Shown here in pieces: positions 16,937 to 26,116 of a DNA stretch of 64,000 nucleotides. Both the position numbers and the translations under genes were made by a program. Position 1 is the stretch's first letter. Each line of letters starts with the position of its first letter. The DNA comes from Neobacillus muris. GTDB lineage: Bacteria; Bacillota; Bacilli; Bacillales; Cytobacillaceae. The notes under the pieces are model-generated. The model ran no database searches. It worked only from the letters and a program-made list of their open reading frames with translations, and was not told where the DNA came from. The stretch is from NCBI RefSeq assembly GCF_943193175.1, contig NZ_CALPDF010000007.1, positions 114,840 to 178,839 of the forward strand, written 5' to 3'.

Positions 16937-18181
16937 TTAAATAGCCCAGTCTCCGTTGCGGAAGATCGGTACAACCGTGCCGTCTTGTTTAATGCCGTCA
17001 ATATTCATTTGATTAGAGCCAATCATAAAGTCCACGTGGACAGTGGAAGTATTCATGCCATTCTTCAATAGTTCTTCTTCACTCATTTTGGTGCCGCCTT
17101 GAATCGTTGTTGGGTAAGCAGCCCCAATCGCTAAGTGGTTGGAGGCATTTTCATCAAATAGTGTGTTAAAGAACGTGATGCCGGATTGGGAAATTGGTGA
17201 TGGGTCCGGTACTAAGGCTACTTCCCCTAATCCTGTGCCGCCTTCATTGTCAAATACCAGCTTCTTGATGGTTTCGTCCCCTTTTTCAGCAGAGATGTCG
17301 ACGATTTTTCCATCTTTAAAGTGAACTTCGATTCCTTCAATAAGGGTGCCTGCGTAGCTGAGCGGCTTGGTGCTGCGAACGACACCATCCATTCGGTGTG
17401 TATCAGGAGCGGTATACACTTCCTCTGTCGGCATGTTGGCAATAAATTCTTCGCCCTTTGGATTTTGGCTTTCTGCACTTAACCAAATATGATTCTTTGG
17501 CAGTCCTAAAGTTAAATCTGTGCCAGGTGCCGTGTAGTGCAGGGCATCAAATTGGATTTCATTGAGCACAGCTGCTTTTTCATTCAACGTTTTCTTGTGT
17601 TCATCCCAGGCAGCCACTGGATCGTCTTCATACACGCGGCAGGTCTTAAAGATTTGGTCCCATAAGGCATCCACTTGTTCTTCAGATGTTGCCAAATCTG
17701 GGAATACGGTTGCTGCCCATCCGGCTCCAGCTGCAGCCGCAACGGTCCATTTCAAGTCATCATTTTGTGTAGCAACGCGCTGGGCTTTGAACGCTTTTCC
17801 AGCCACATTTTGGTAAGCCGCAATTTTGGCCGCGTCTACTTCATTAAGCAGGCCAGGATCGCTCGATAGAATCGATAGACGGCTTACCCGGTGATTCAAG
17901 ACATGGTCTTCTGATTCTTGAATTTCGTAATCAGGAATGTTTGTCAGTACTTCAACAGGCTGATGTATGTAATTTAGTTTGGTAATTTCGTCGTCGGACC
18001 ATTTAATGATTATTTTTTCCGCGCCTAATGCATAGGCTTCTTTCGTAATCAAGCGGGCCAGCGGAGCTTGGTCAACCGTAATCGTCATTTTCACCCAATC
18101 ACCGGGTTGAACATTAATTCCTTTCGCCACTAACAGACGAGCGTATTTTTGTAAATTCTCATTAAAATTAGGGAGCACCAT
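16937..18181 (-). CDS. M29-family aminopeptidase (AmpS-like)
   Basis: 414 residues, the normal M29 length. The C-terminal catalytic domain carries the co-catalytic metal ligands of the family: Glu in NMPTEEVYTAPD, His in THRMDG, Glu in GLGEVALV, His in NHLAIGAAY, and His/Asp in VHVDFMIG. These enzymes are cytoplasmic dimers that remove N-terminal residues from peptides, usually with Co or Zn. GGAGG lies seven bases before the ATG. It is monocistronic, with a terminator at 16881. Confidence 0.92.
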   Translation of the reverse strand: MVLPNFNENLQKYARLLVAKGINVQPGDWVKMTITVDQAPLARLITKEAYALGAEKIIIKWSDDEITKLNYIHQPVEVLTNIPDYEIQESEDHVLNHRVSRLSILSSDPGLLNEVDAAKIAAYQNVAGKAFKAQRVATQNDDLKWTVAAAAGAGWAATVFPDLATSEEQVDALWDQIFKTCRVYEDDPVAAWDEHKKTLNEKAAVLNEIQFDALHYTAPGTDLTLGLPKNHIWLSAESQNPKGEEFIANMPTEEVYTAPDTHRMDGVVRSTKPLSYAGTLIEGIEVHFKDGKIVDISAEKGDETIKKLVFDNEGGTGLGEVALVPDPSPISQSGITFFNTLFDENASNHLAIGAAYPTTIQGGTKMSEEELLKNGMNTSTVHVDFMIGSNQMNIDGIKQDGTVVPIFRNGDWAI

Positions 18182-18311
18182 ACTTTACCTCCAATATTTA
18201 TTATACCCTTTATACTAGCATAGTTAATCGAAAATTTCTGCTTTTGGCAACTATTCAATATTACTCATTCTTACCTGATTCAGGGACAGGCATGCAATGA
18301 TTGACAGATGA

Positions 18312-18950
18312 TTAGTAAAGTCGTTTCGTATAGCTCTCTTCCAATGCTTTCTCGATTGCATCAACACTGCTGCCCGGCAATTTCGCGTGATCAAATAGGA
18401 CTTTTGAAGGAGATGGAAGTGTCCCTTTATCAGGCCAAGTGTGGGGTTCCCATAGTCCTGAACGCTTAAAGGCTTTCGCGCAATGCATAAAACATTCTTC
18501 TACTTCCACGGCAATTCCTAGAAGAGGTTTCTTCCCGTTTATGGCCATTTTATCCAATACTTCTTTCTCTTTTACAATGACAGCCTTCCCGTTGACTCTC
18601 AATGTCTCCCCCATCCCTGGAATGAAAAATAGCAGGCCAACCTGCGGGTTTGACAATATATTTCTCATCGTGTCCATTCTCTTGTTACCTGGCCGGTCCG
18701 GGATGATTAACTGCTTTTCATTTAAAACCTCGACAAATCCTGGCATATCCCCTCTTGGAGAAACATCACAATTTCCATAATGATCGGAAGTGGAGATAAC
18801 CATAAAGGGAGATCTGGAAATAAAGTCCGAACAATGGTGATCCAAAAAGCCGATCACCTTGTTCTTTACCAACTCACTCGAAAATCCAACAATTGACCGT
18901 AATTCCTCTTCCGAACTAACCGTATCCTTAAAAACCTTGCCCTCTGCCAT
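18312..18950 (-). CDS. Pyridoxamine 5'-phosphate oxidase-family FMN-binding protein (DR_2398/MSMEG_1061 type)
   Basis: 212 residues with a split-barrel flavin-binding fold. Segments typical of this subfamily are FISRSPFMVISTSDHYGNCDVSPRGDMPGFV, the FMN phosphate region LIIPDRPGNKRMDTMRNILSNPQVGLLFFIPG and the closing CFMHCAKAFKRSGLWEP. These proteins are annotated as probable flavin-dependent enzymes; the substrate is unknown. AAGGAG precedes the ATG by nine bases. It stands alone. Confidence 0.85.
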   Translation of the reverse strand: MAEGKVFKDTVSSEEELRSIVGFSSELVKNKVIGFLDHHCSDFISRSPFMVISTSDHYGNCDVSPRGDMPGFVEVLNEKQLIIPDRPGNKRMDTMRNILSNPQVGLLFFIPGMGETLRVNGKAVIVKEKEVLDKMAINGKKPLLGIAVEVEECFMHCAKAFKRSGLWEPHTWPDKGTLPSPSKVLFDHAKLPGSSVDAIEKALEESYTKRLY

Positions 18951-19071
18951 TCACATAACTCCTTATTCAATTATAATCAGGCTTTCTAAAACTACCCTAT
19001 CCCTATAAATATTCAATAATAACAGCCCATTTCCTTCCGGAGAAAAGCGGACCTTCCCAACTGAATTGGCT

Positions 19072-19125
19072 GGGGGCCTGTCCCCCAGCCAATTAATGCG
19101 TTACTACACCGGGGGACAGGCCCCC
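19072..19125. repeat. GC-rich hairpin repeat, copy 5
   Basis: Arms GGGGGCCTGTCCCCC (19072-19086) and GGGGGACAGGCCCCC (19111-19125) lie around AATTAATGCGTTACTACACC. This is the ACAGG variant. It lies seven bases upstream of the DoxX copy 3 operator-like element. Confidence 0.8.
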
Positions 19126-19131
19126 TTTAGT

Positions 19132-19171
19132 GTTCAATAGTTTGCCATAAGATTTCGAACAAAATTTGAAC
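19132..19171 (+). promoter_or_regulatory. Nested inverted repeat upstream of DoxX copy 3
   Basis: Same 40-bp element as at 11827 and 15915, with three changes (GTTCAATAGTTTG on the left, AGATTT in the centre). The outer and inner left arms are weakened while both right arms are intact. Confidence 0.6.
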
Positions 19172-19258
19172 TTATCCCTATTGCCATGTTTTTTACTGTG
19201 AAATTTTATATATTAAGGGTGTAGAGGAAAACAAAAGTAATTAAGGGGTGTAAAACTT

Positions 19259-19774
19259 ATGTTTAACAAATTTTTAAGAGAAAACAAATACGCTGCTATC
19301 ATCCTTGCGGTTTTACGTGTATATCTTGGTTATTCTTGGTTCACAGCTGGTCTTGGCAAACTAACAGGTGGATTTGATGCTTCTGGATTCCTAAAAGGGG
19401 CCATCGCTAAACCTGTTACAGGTCCTGAAGGCGACATGGTATTTGGCTGGTACGTCCATTTCTTGAAAGGTTTTGCCTTGCCAAACGTCGATATCTTTAA
19501 CTTCGTCGTTCCTTGGGGAGAAACATTAATCGGTTTAGGCTTATTGCTGGGATGTTTAACAACTGCTGCTATGTTCTTCGGATTATTCATGAACTTTATG
19601 TTCTTCTTAGCAGGAACCGTTTCTCACAACCCTAGAGACATTTTCATCGGCTTCATCATCTTAACAGCAGGCTACAATGCGGGCCGCATCGGTTTAGACC
19701 GCTGGGTGATTCCTTTCATCAGAAAGTTCACAAACAAGAACGCCGGTATCGAAAAACAGAAGGTCACAGCATAA
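19259..19774 (+). CDS. DoxX family membrane protein, copy 3
   Basis: 171 residues, the third near-identical DoxX paralogue. It shares KPVTG at 51-55 with copy 2 and KFTNKNA with copy 1, then ends IEKQKVTA, so the three copies look partly homogenised by recombination. The four-helix topology and the signature residues are unchanged. Its transcription unit was later split: a degenerate group II intron lies between the stop codon and the hairpin at 20464. Confidence 0.85.
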   Translation: MFNKFLRENKYAAIILAVLRVYLGYSWFTAGLGKLTGGFDASGFLKGAIAKPVTGPEGDMVFGWYVHFLKGFALPNVDIFNFVVPWGETLIGLGLLLGCLTTAAMFFGLFMNFMFFLAGTVSHNPRDIFIGFIILTAGYNAGRIGLDRWVIPFIRKFTNKNAGIEKQKVTA

Positions 19775-19783
19775 TTAAATATA

Positions 19784-20453
19784 ATCGAGTAGGAAGGGGC
19801 GATTAATCCCCGACCTCTCACACCACCACCCTACGAACCGTCCGGTTTACGGCGGATCAATTAAGTTTGACGTAGAAATTCATATCTCTGATATAGACTT
19901 TTCAGCCCTCGATTGCTCCAATAAGCGTAATCGAGGGTTTTGTGTAGAATCGGACTACCAGTTATTCTCCAGTATTGCTTTCTAGCGTTTCCCATTCGTA
20001 TGCCTTGTATGGTGGAACTCCCAGACTTTTGAGTTTTCTCACTCTTGTTTTGGGTATTTCCTTAGCTTCCATTCACTCATCAAATTGTTTGAACTTACTT
20101 GCTGTATCCGTTAAAGCAAAATATCCACATCAGCCCGTTAAATATTGATTTAGTTTCACAATTCTTATTTCCATCGGGAGGGGTCTTGAACGTGAAGTTT
20201 GCTCACGTATTTTTGATTTTAATCTTTGAGACTTTCACTGGAAAAACGGACCTTCGGTTTCTTATAAACTGTAAAACTCCGATTGAAGAAAATTATCTCT
20301 CGGATTCTCACTATATTGTCTTTAATAAGCGGGATTGAAGACAGTTCCCTTCATGAAAGCCAACAGTCTGTCTTTAATGGTTTTCTGTCAAGAAAGCGGA
20401 CACTAAAATTTGGTGGACTTGCCCCCTAAAGATTGCACCCATGCTGAACGCAC
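19784..20453 (-). mobile_element. Degenerate group II intron (internal deletion), minus strand
   Basis: Both intron ends survive. On the minus strand it starts GTGCG at 20453, followed by CAGCATGGGTGCAATC and a GGGGGCAAGTCC element, typical of domain I. It ends with a domain V/VI-like stretch (GGTGGTGTGAGAGGTCGGGG then CCCCTTCCTACTCGAT) near 19784. Between them only about 670 bp remain, against roughly 1.9 kb for an intact element. It follows directly after a terminator hairpin (20464-20492 read on the minus strand), the usual target of class C introns. Class C is inferred. Confidence 0.75.
19861..20060 (-). pseudogene. Group II intron reverse transcriptase/maturase, C-terminal remnant
   Basis: On the minus strand one frame reads TRVRKLKSLGVPPYKAYEW and then breaks. 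A second frame continues GNARKQYWRITGSPILHKT and AYWSNRGLKSLYQRYEFLRQT to a TAA at 19861. This is the well-known C-terminus of bacterial intron-encoded proteins (the X/maturase tail). The frameshift and the loss of about 350 upstream residues make it inactive. Confidence 0.8.
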
Positions 20454-20463
20454 CAGCACAAAG

Positions 20464-20492
20464 ACGATTCGGGGAATCCGAATCATCTTTTC
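20464..20492. terminator. Hairpin terminator shared by DoxX copy 3 and the MFS gene
   Basis: GATTCGG pairs with CCGAATC and is followed by TCTTTT on the plus strand and by CTTTG on the minus. In form it equals the terminators after DoxX copies 1 and 2, supporting insertion of the intron between copy 3 and its terminator. Confidence 0.6.
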
Positions 20493-20527
20493 AATTGTTC
20501 TTATAGGAAAGACAAACCAAAAAATCG

Positions 20528-21760
20528 CTATTGATCCGTTAAAGACTTAATTTTTCTAATCGACGGGAACAAAATCATCCACAGTCCTGCAATCAATACG
20601 GTACCGATTCCCCCGATGAACGCGGCCGGCACAGGCCCAAGCAAACCTGCCACCGTACCAGACTCAAACTCCCCAAGCTGATTGGAGGTTCCAATAAACA
20701 ACGAGTTCACCGCATTCACCCGCCCCCGCATCTCATCTGGTGTTTGCAGCTGCACCAGAGATGAGCGAATGACCACACTGATCACGTCCGAGCCGCCAAT
20801 CAGCAGCAGCGCAATGATCGATACAATGATATTGGTGGATACGGCAAAGAGCATCGTAGCCAGCCCAAAAACGGCAAGAGCCCCAAACAATTTAAGTCCC
20901 GCGGCTTTCTGAAGCGGAAAATAAGCCAAAAAGATCGAAACGATTAATGCTCCCACTGCCGGTGCCGTCCGCAGCAGCCCCAAGCCCCACGGCCCAACAT
21001 GTAAAATATCCTGAGCAAAAATCGGCAGCAGGGCTGTCGCTCCTCCTAATAAGACAGCAAATAAATCCAGCGAAATCGTACCTAAAATAACAGGATGTTT
21101 ATAAACAAATTCCAGGCCCATCAGCATCGACCTTAATGTAACCGGCTCCGCCTTCCGGACAGGAGCCTGCTCAATCCGGATCAAGAAGGTAAGGATTGAG
21201 GCCAATAACAAAGCAGCGGCTGCCGTACTATAAACGAAGTTCGGCCCTAACGAGAACAAGACCCCGCCAAGGGTCGGACCAAGAATTTGAGCAGTTTGCC
21301 CAGCCATCGTAGTCAAAGAGATCGCTTGCGCTAAAATCGACTTTGACACAAGCTGCGGCAGCAAAGCCGAGGATGTCGGTCCCTCGAACGCCCGGCAGGC
21401 GCCAATAATCGCGGCCGCAAGCAAAATCATTTCACGGTCGATCCAGCCAGCCAAATTGCCGTATAACAAAAGGGCCGCTACCACGCCTTCAATAAATTGG
21501 CAAACCAACAAAATTCTCTGGCGGTCAAACCGGTCTGCCGCCTGTCCGACCACCAATGTCAGCATCACCATCGGGATAAACTGGGCGAGACCCACTAACC
21601 CAAGACTAAAGGCGTCATGCGTCAAATCATACATCTGCCAGCCGATTGCGACAGAAAGCATTTGAAAAGAAGTAGAAGATAAAATCCGGCCAGTCCAATA
21701 TTTAGAAAAAGAAGGCTGCTTAAATAATGAATTACCTGTTTGAACCAAGATGCAACACAC
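20528..21760 (-). CDS. MFS transporter (EntS/MFS_3-type exporter)
   Basis: About 410 residues with 12 predicted membrane helices. The N-terminal pattern FSKYWTGRILSSTSFQMLSVAIGWQMYDLT, the loop GQAADRFDRQRILL (motif A) and the second-half LVQLQTPDEMRGRVNAVNSLF are characteristic of the MFS_3 branch that includes enterobactin exporter EntS and macrolide pumps. It exports an unknown small molecule. The start is uncertain: GTG at 21760 is nearly on top of AAAGGA, and the in-frame TTG at 21748 has better spacing. No regulator adjoins it. Confidence 0.85.
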   Translation of the reverse strand: MCCILVQTGNSLFKQPSFSKYWTGRILSSTSFQMLSVAIGWQMYDLTHDAFSLGLVGLAQFIPMVMLTLVVGQAADRFDRQRILLVCQFIEGVVAALLLYGNLAGWIDREMILLAAAIIGACRAFEGPTSSALLPQLVSKSILAQAISLTTMAGQTAQILGPTLGGVLFSLGPNFVYSTAAAALLLASILTFLIRIEQAPVRKAEPVTLRSMLMGLEFVYKHPVILGTISLDLFAVLLGGATALLPIFAQDILHVGPWGLGLLRTAPAVGALIVSIFLAYFPLQKAAGLKLFGALAVFGLATMLFAVSTNIIVSIIALLLIGGSDVISVVIRSSLVQLQTPDEMRGRVNAVNSLFIGTSNQLGEFESGTVAGLLGPVPAAFIGGIGTVLIAGLWMILFPSIRKIKSLTDQ

Positions 21761-21865
21761 GTCCTTTAATCATGAATAAAAATGGAAGCACCGATGCCTG
21801 CCGCATCAGCAAAACCAGCCAAAGGTATTTCTAAAAATTCAGGCAAATCAAAGTGTCCTGTATCC

Positions 21866-22750
21866 CTATCTTTGAGCCAAAAAAGACAGAACGGCCTCGT
21901 TCACTTTCTCATACTGTTCAATCGTCAACCCATGGCCTGCCTTCGGAATCATTTGAGCAGTCACATTCGGCATCAAACGTATGGCTCTTTCCAGCATTTT
22001 GACGGGGTTATAGATCACTTCGTCTGCACCAATCAGAAGCAATGTCTCAACAGAAAGATTTTGAAGCTCCATATCGCTAAAAACAATAGGATTAACCCGC
22101 TGACAGGGCACACAATTCAGGCCGGAAACAATAAATTGGCGGAACAAGATCTCTGACTTTTCATCCGGCTGAAAGCTTGGACTTACGAACCACTCAATTT
22201 CTTTCTGGATCCGCGATTCTGAAGGAAACGCAAGAGCAGGATACACCTTGAGAAGAAACTTCGGTGTCACCTTGCCTATTCCCGCTGCGGGAGCAAATAA
22301 AACTAGTTTGTTCACCTTTTCTGGGGCCAGAATGGCATAATTCAATGACAGCCAGCCGCCCATTGAGTGTCCCGCAAAGACAGCTGAGGAGATATTCAGC
22401 CCTGATAGGACATCGTCAAGCCAGTCCTCTGCGTCCTGACGAGTTTTCATCATTCTTGTCACATTCCCTTTCCCTAAATCCCCGATCGTATCCAAGGCAT
22501 AAACACGATAAAAGCGGGAAAGCGGTTCAATATTCGGGTACCACATCGTCGCGCTAAACGTCATTCCATGAATGAGAATGAGCGGCTCCCCATCCACCGG
22601 CCCTGCTGCAATGATATGTGTATCCCCGAAACGGGTCGGAATCAAAAGCTCTTCGTACGGAACCGGCCAAAGCTTCAGCGTTTCATCATAGGCTTCAATA
22701 AAAGATTGTTTATTTCCTTTTTTTCTTATGATTGTGAGACTATTAGACAT
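21866..22750 (-). CDS. Alpha/beta hydrolase
   Basis: About 294 residues. The nucleophile elbow AGHSMGGW holds the catalytic Ser, LLLIGADEVIYNP the acid, and KAGHGLTIEQ the His. The oxyanion region is LILIHGMTFSATMWYPN. It is a cytoplasmic hydrolase of the carboxylesterase/haloperoxidase-like fold; substrate unknown. I place the start at ATG 22750 (MSNSLTIIRKK), nine bases after GGGCGGTG; a longer frame begins 15 codons earlier without a site. Confidence 0.88.
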   Translation of the reverse strand: MSNSLTIIRKKGNKQSFIEAYDETLKLWPVPYEELLIPTRFGDTHIIAAGPVDGEPLILIHGMTFSATMWYPNIEPLSRFYRVYALDTIGDLGKGNVTRMMKTRQDAEDWLDDVLSGLNISSAVFAGHSMGGWLSLNYAILAPEKVNKLVLFAPAAGIGKVTPKFLLKVYPALAFPSESRIQKEIEWFVSPSFQPDEKSEILFRQFIVSGLNCVPCQRVNPIVFSDMELQNLSVETLLLIGADEVIYNPVKMLERAIRLMPNVTAQMIPKAGHGLTIEQYEKVNEAVLSFLAQR

Positions 22751-22842
22751 ATAGCACCGCCCTAAGATAAATAGACAAACTTTTCCAAACCCCATTATAT
22801 CATAGGCAAAAAGCAGCAGAGCCTCTTGGAAATAAAAATTTT

Positions 22843-23613
22843 TTAATGATGGAAATAGTCATAAGCATTTTTCGCCAACAACAAAAACGTGACCAAAATA
22901 AATAACGCACGGACATAGCTGCTTCCCCGTTTAATGGCAAATCGGGAACCGCAAATGGCACCGGCTAATTGGGCAATTCCCATAGGAATCCCATACGCGT
23001 AATTGACCTGGCCCAAAACCATGAACATGATCAGTGCGGCAATATTACTTCCAAAATTTAAAAACTTCGCATTTCCTGCCGCCTTTAAAAAATCAAACCC
23101 CATCATTAAATAAGCAAAGATTAAAAAAGAGCCTGTTCCTGGGCCGATAAATCCATCATAAAACCCAATCGCAAAGATTAACACGACAAAAATAATAGAA
23201 TGACGGATCGATAATTCTTTTTTAACTGAAATAGTGCCCAAATTTTTCTTAAAAATCGTATAGATGGCGACAGCGGCCAGCATCACAAGCATGAGCGGCT
23301 TCAGTACTTCTGGATTCATCAGGTGAACGGTCCATGCCCCGATCATTGAGCCAATAAAGGTGAGCGGAAATAATTTATAAATGGATTTGAGCTCAACCTT
23401 CCCTGACCGGTAAAACATAATCGTGCTCGTTAAGGAGCCGACTGTTCCTGCTAATTTATTGGTTGCCACCGCTGCTGCTGGGGGCAGGCCCGTAAACAAT
23501 AATGCCGGCAGGGCAATTAGACCGCCTCCGCCTACAACGGAATCAATAAATGCCGCTAAAAAGCCAAAAACAAGCAAAATCAGTAATAACGAGGGATCCA
23601 AATCAAAAAACAT
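22843..23613 (-). CDS. TSUP-family transporter (TauE/SafE)
   Basis: About 256 residues with seven to eight membrane helices. The family start AAFIDSVVGGGGLIALPALLFTGLPPAAAVATNKLAGT is followed by the mirrored second half IGFYDGFIGPGTGSFLIFAYL. TSUP proteins move sulfite, sulfoacetate or other organic sulfur anions; this member's substrate is unknown. ATG 23613 (MFFDLDPS) is chosen for the AAAGG eight bases upstream rather than the start 30 codons earlier. Confidence 0.9.
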   Translation of the reverse strand: MFFDLDPSLLLILLVFGFLAAFIDSVVGGGGLIALPALLFTGLPPAAAVATNKLAGTVGSLTSTIMFYRSGKVELKSIYKLFPLTFIGSMIGAWTVHLMNPEVLKPLMLVMLAAVAIYTIFKKNLGTISVKKELSIRHSIIFVVLIFAIGFYDGFIGPGTGSFLIFAYLMMGFDFLKAAGNAKFLNFGSNIAALIMFMVLGQVNYAYGIPMGIAQLAGAICGSRFAIKRGSSYVRALFILVTFLLLAKNAYDYFHH

Positions 23614-23841
23614 CTTATCAGCCTTTCTTATGTACATATAATCCAAATTATACCTTACTAGTTGAGAGAACTGAAATGCAAAACCTTCTGCCAAATGATA
23701 CAATAAGAACGATTTTCTAGTTTAATTGCCACAATCGGCCCTCTAGCTTTTTCCAACAATTACATCCGCTAAATACGAAACTATTAGCCTATGTTTTTCG
23801 TCTTAGAGGATAAGAATTTTTGCAATAAAGGATTTGAAACG

Positions 23842-24438
23842 ATGAAACGAAGAAAAGTAAAGAAATCCGTTAAGAGATTTACTATTCTATTGATTACTCT
23901 CCTCGTCTTGATTCTCATTATCCATTGGAAGGACCAAGAACCTCTCAAAAAAACAGAAGCAAGGGAGCCAGTTTCTATGCCCACTGAACTGAATCCGATT
24001 GTGAAGGAACGCAGCCAGCAGCTCCTTCAGCAAGCAGCGGACAAGGGAATTGTCGTCGTGATCACAGATGGATTCCGTAGTGCAAAAGAACAGGACAGGC
24101 TTTATAAGCAAGGCCGCACCACAGATGGGAATATTGTCACCCATGCCAAAGGCGGCGAATCCTACCATAATTACGGACTTGCCATTGATTTCGCCCTCCA
24201 GACCCCGTCAGGAGACGTGATTTGGGATATGGAGTACGATGGAAATCAAAATGGCAAAGCCGACTGGAAAGAAGTCGTCACGATGGCCAAAGCATTAGGG
24301 TTTAAATGGGGCGGTGATTGGGCGAAATTTAAAGACTATCCACACCTGGAAATGGATTTTGGTTTAACGATTGCCGATTTGCAGAATGGACAGAGACCGC
24401 CTTCCTCCTCCTTAACAGCGGAGACCGAAGGAGACTAG
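23842..24438 (+). CDS. M15-family cell-wall peptidase (CwlK-like L-Ala-D-Glu peptidase)
   Basis: About 198 residues. Basic N-terminus MKRRKVKKSVKRF, one membrane anchor (TILLITLLVLILIIHW), then an extracytoplasmic M15 domain. Zinc ligands are His and Asp in SYHNYGLAIDF and His in DYPHLEMDFG; the catalytic Glu is in the latter motif. VITDGFRSAKEQDRLYKQGRT is the substrate-binding region seen in CwlK and phage endolysins. It cuts stem peptides of peptidoglycan. The start follows AAAGGATTTG; a bidirectional terminator follows. Confidence 0.88.
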   Translation: MKRRKVKKSVKRFTILLITLLVLILIIHWKDQEPLKKTEAREPVSMPTELNPIVKERSQQLLQQAADKGIVVVITDGFRSAKEQDRLYKQGRTTDGNIVTHAKGGESYHNYGLAIDFALQTPSGDVIWDMEYDGNQNGKADWKEVVTMAKALGFKWGGDWAKFKDYPHLEMDFGLTIADLQNGQRPPSSSLTAETEGD

Positions 24439-24457
24439 CCGCTTATCTAAGAAAAAT

Positions 24458-24498
24458 GGGGACAGATATCTGCTTGGCGAAGCAGGAAATCCGTCCCC
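24458..24498. terminator. Bidirectional terminator (M15 peptidase / ABC ATPase)
   Basis: GGGGAC pairs with GTCCCC with an inner TGCTT/AAGCA hairpin and T-runs on both sides. Confidence 0.75.
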
Positions 24499-24506
24499 GT
24501 TTTGCA

Positions 24507-25247
24507 TTAAATCGCCGGCAAAGTCCGTTGCAGGAATTCTCTCGTGCGTTCCTCTTTTGGAGCGTTGAAGATTTGCTCCGGTGTCCCCTCTTCAGCAATA
24601 ACCCCTTTGTCCATGAAAACGACGCGGTCGGATACTTCTTTAGCAAAGCCCATCTCATGTGTGACAACCAGCATCGTCAAGCCTGATTCAGCCAGTTCCT
24701 TCATGACTTTTAGAACCTCGCCGACCATCTCAGGGTCAAGGGCTGATGTCGGTTCATCGAACAGCAGCACATCCGGCTCCATTGACAAGGCTCTGGCAAT
24801 GGCGACCCGCTGCTTTTGCCCGCCTGAAAGCTGCTTTGGTTTGGCATGTATATATTTGTCCATCCCCACCACTTTCAAATATTTCATGGCGACCTTTTCC
24901 GCCTCTTCCCTAGACCGCTTCAACACTTTGATTTGGCCGACCACACAATTGTTTAACACATTGTGGTTATTGAACAAATTAAATTGCTGAAACACCATTC
25001 CCAGCTTGGTCCGATAGGCAGCGATGTCATGTTTTTTATCTAAAATATTCTCGTTATGATAAATAATTTGTCCGCCTGTTGGTTTTTCTAATAAATTGAT
25101 GCAGCGAAGGAGTGTGGATTTCCCTGATCCCGATGAACCAATAATACAGACCACTTCGCCTTTATGAACGGAAAAATCAATGTCCTTTAACACCTGATGT
25201 GAACCAAAGGATTTACTTAAATGTTGAATATCTATGACTGTTTCCAT
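24507..25247 (-). CDS. Amino-acid ABC transporter ATP-binding protein (probable lysine)
   Basis: 246 residues. Walker [10 protein letters not shown] (about 34-42), Q-loop VFQQFNLF, signature [15 protein letters not shown], Walker [13 protein letters not shown] and the switch His in VVTHEMGF are all intact. It belongs to the polar amino-acid (GlnQ/HisP) class and powers the membrane permease encoded just upstream, 17 bases away. It is the last gene of the lysine-riboswitch operon. Confidence 0.93.
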   Translation of the reverse strand: METVIDIQHLSKSFGSHQVLKDIDFSVHKGEVVCIIGSSGSGKSTLLRCINLLEKPTGGQIIYHNENILDKKHDIAAYRTKLGMVFQQFNLFNNHNVLNNCVVGQIKVLKRSREEAEKVAMKYLKVVGMDKYIHAKPKQLSGGQKQRVAIARALSMEPDVLLFDEPTSALDPEMVGEVLKVMKELAESGLTMLVVTHEMGFAKEVSDRVVFMDKGVIAEEGTPEQIFNAPKEERTREFLQRTLPAI

Positions 25248-25264
25248 TTGGCTGTCCCCTTTCT

Positions 25265-26029
25265 CTACCTATTTTTCTCCTTTATAACCGGCGTTTCCAC
25301 CTGCATCTGATTGCCCATCATAATCATGTCATAATTGTCAGGACCGTCCAGTTTCCGCTCAATATACCGAAGGATTCTAGTAACTGCAAAGGTCATGATT
25401 AAGTAAAGAATACTTGCCACAAAGAACGACTCAAAATAGCGGAAATTATTTCCTGCAATCGATTTGGTTTGGAAAAATAACTCTGAAACAGAGATTACGT
25501 TCAATACCGATGTATCTTTAATATTAATGACAAATTCATTTCCGGTTGCCGGTAAAATGTTGCGGATTGCCTGTGGCAGCACCACATTGATCATTGTTTG
25601 AAAGTGATTCATCCCGATGGCATGGGCTGCTTCAAACTGTCCCTTATCAATCGAAAGAATGCCGCCGCGGACAATTTCTGACATATACGCCCCTGTATTA
25701 ATCGAAACGATAAAAATTGCAGCAGCCACTCGGTCCATGTCAAAACCAAACGCCAGTGCCGAGCCATAATAAATGACCATTGCCTGGACAATCATCGGTG
25801 TACCGCGGAAAAACTCGATATAAATCGATAAAATTGCATTGACCACTTTTAACAGGCCTTTTTTGGCCCCTGATTCCGGTACTGGGATCGTACGGATCAC
25901 GCCAATCAGCAATCCGATAATGGAACCGATGATCGTGCCGATTAACGATATTAACAGCGTCATCCCTGCACCGCGAAGGAACATCGGCCAATTCTGCTGG
26001 ATGATGGTCATTAACCAATCAAAACTCAT
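25265..26029 (-). CDS. Amino-acid ABC transporter permease (probable lysine)
   Basis: 254 residues with about five membrane helices. The polar amino-acid permease pattern is clear: [38 protein letters not shown], and the EAA loop [24 protein letters not shown] that docks the ATPase. CAGGAGGAG precedes the ATG. Between it and the binding-protein gene lies a terminator-like hairpin at 26075, which probably lowers its expression relative to the binding protein. Confidence 0.92.
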   Translation of the reverse strand: MSFDWLMTIIQQNWPMFLRGAGMTLLISLIGTIIGSIIGLLIGVIRTIPVPESGAKKGLLKVVNAILSIYIEFFRGTPMIVQAMVIYYGSALAFGFDMDRVAAAIFIVSINTGAYMSEIVRGGILSIDKGQFEAAHAIGMNHFQTMINVVLPQAIRNILPATGNEFVINIKDTSVLNVISVSELFFQTKSIAGNNFRYFESFFVASILYLIMTFAVTRILRYIERKLDGPDNYDMIMMGNQMQVETPVIKEKNR

Positions 26030-26074
26030 AAGGTTCTCCTCCTGTTTTTGCTTTTCCGTTCACTTAAAATTAAA

Positions 26075-26102
26075 AACCGGCTGCACTAAGAGGCAGCCGG
26101 TT
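26075..26102 (-). terminator. Intercistronic partial terminator
   Basis: AACCGGCTGC pairs with GCAGCCGGTT and is followed by TTTAATTTT on the minus strand, between binding protein and permease. A common device for making more binding protein than permease. Confidence 0.65.
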
Positions 26103-26116
26103 GATCACATCATTGC

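Noticed and set aside
12025..19590. Three similar 86-codon minus-strand frames (12025, 16113, 19330)
   Set aside because: They repeat only because the DoxX genes on the other strand are near-identical; no start signals.
20099..20338. 79-codon plus-strand frame
   Set aside because: Falls within the group II intron remnant, with no ribosome binding site.
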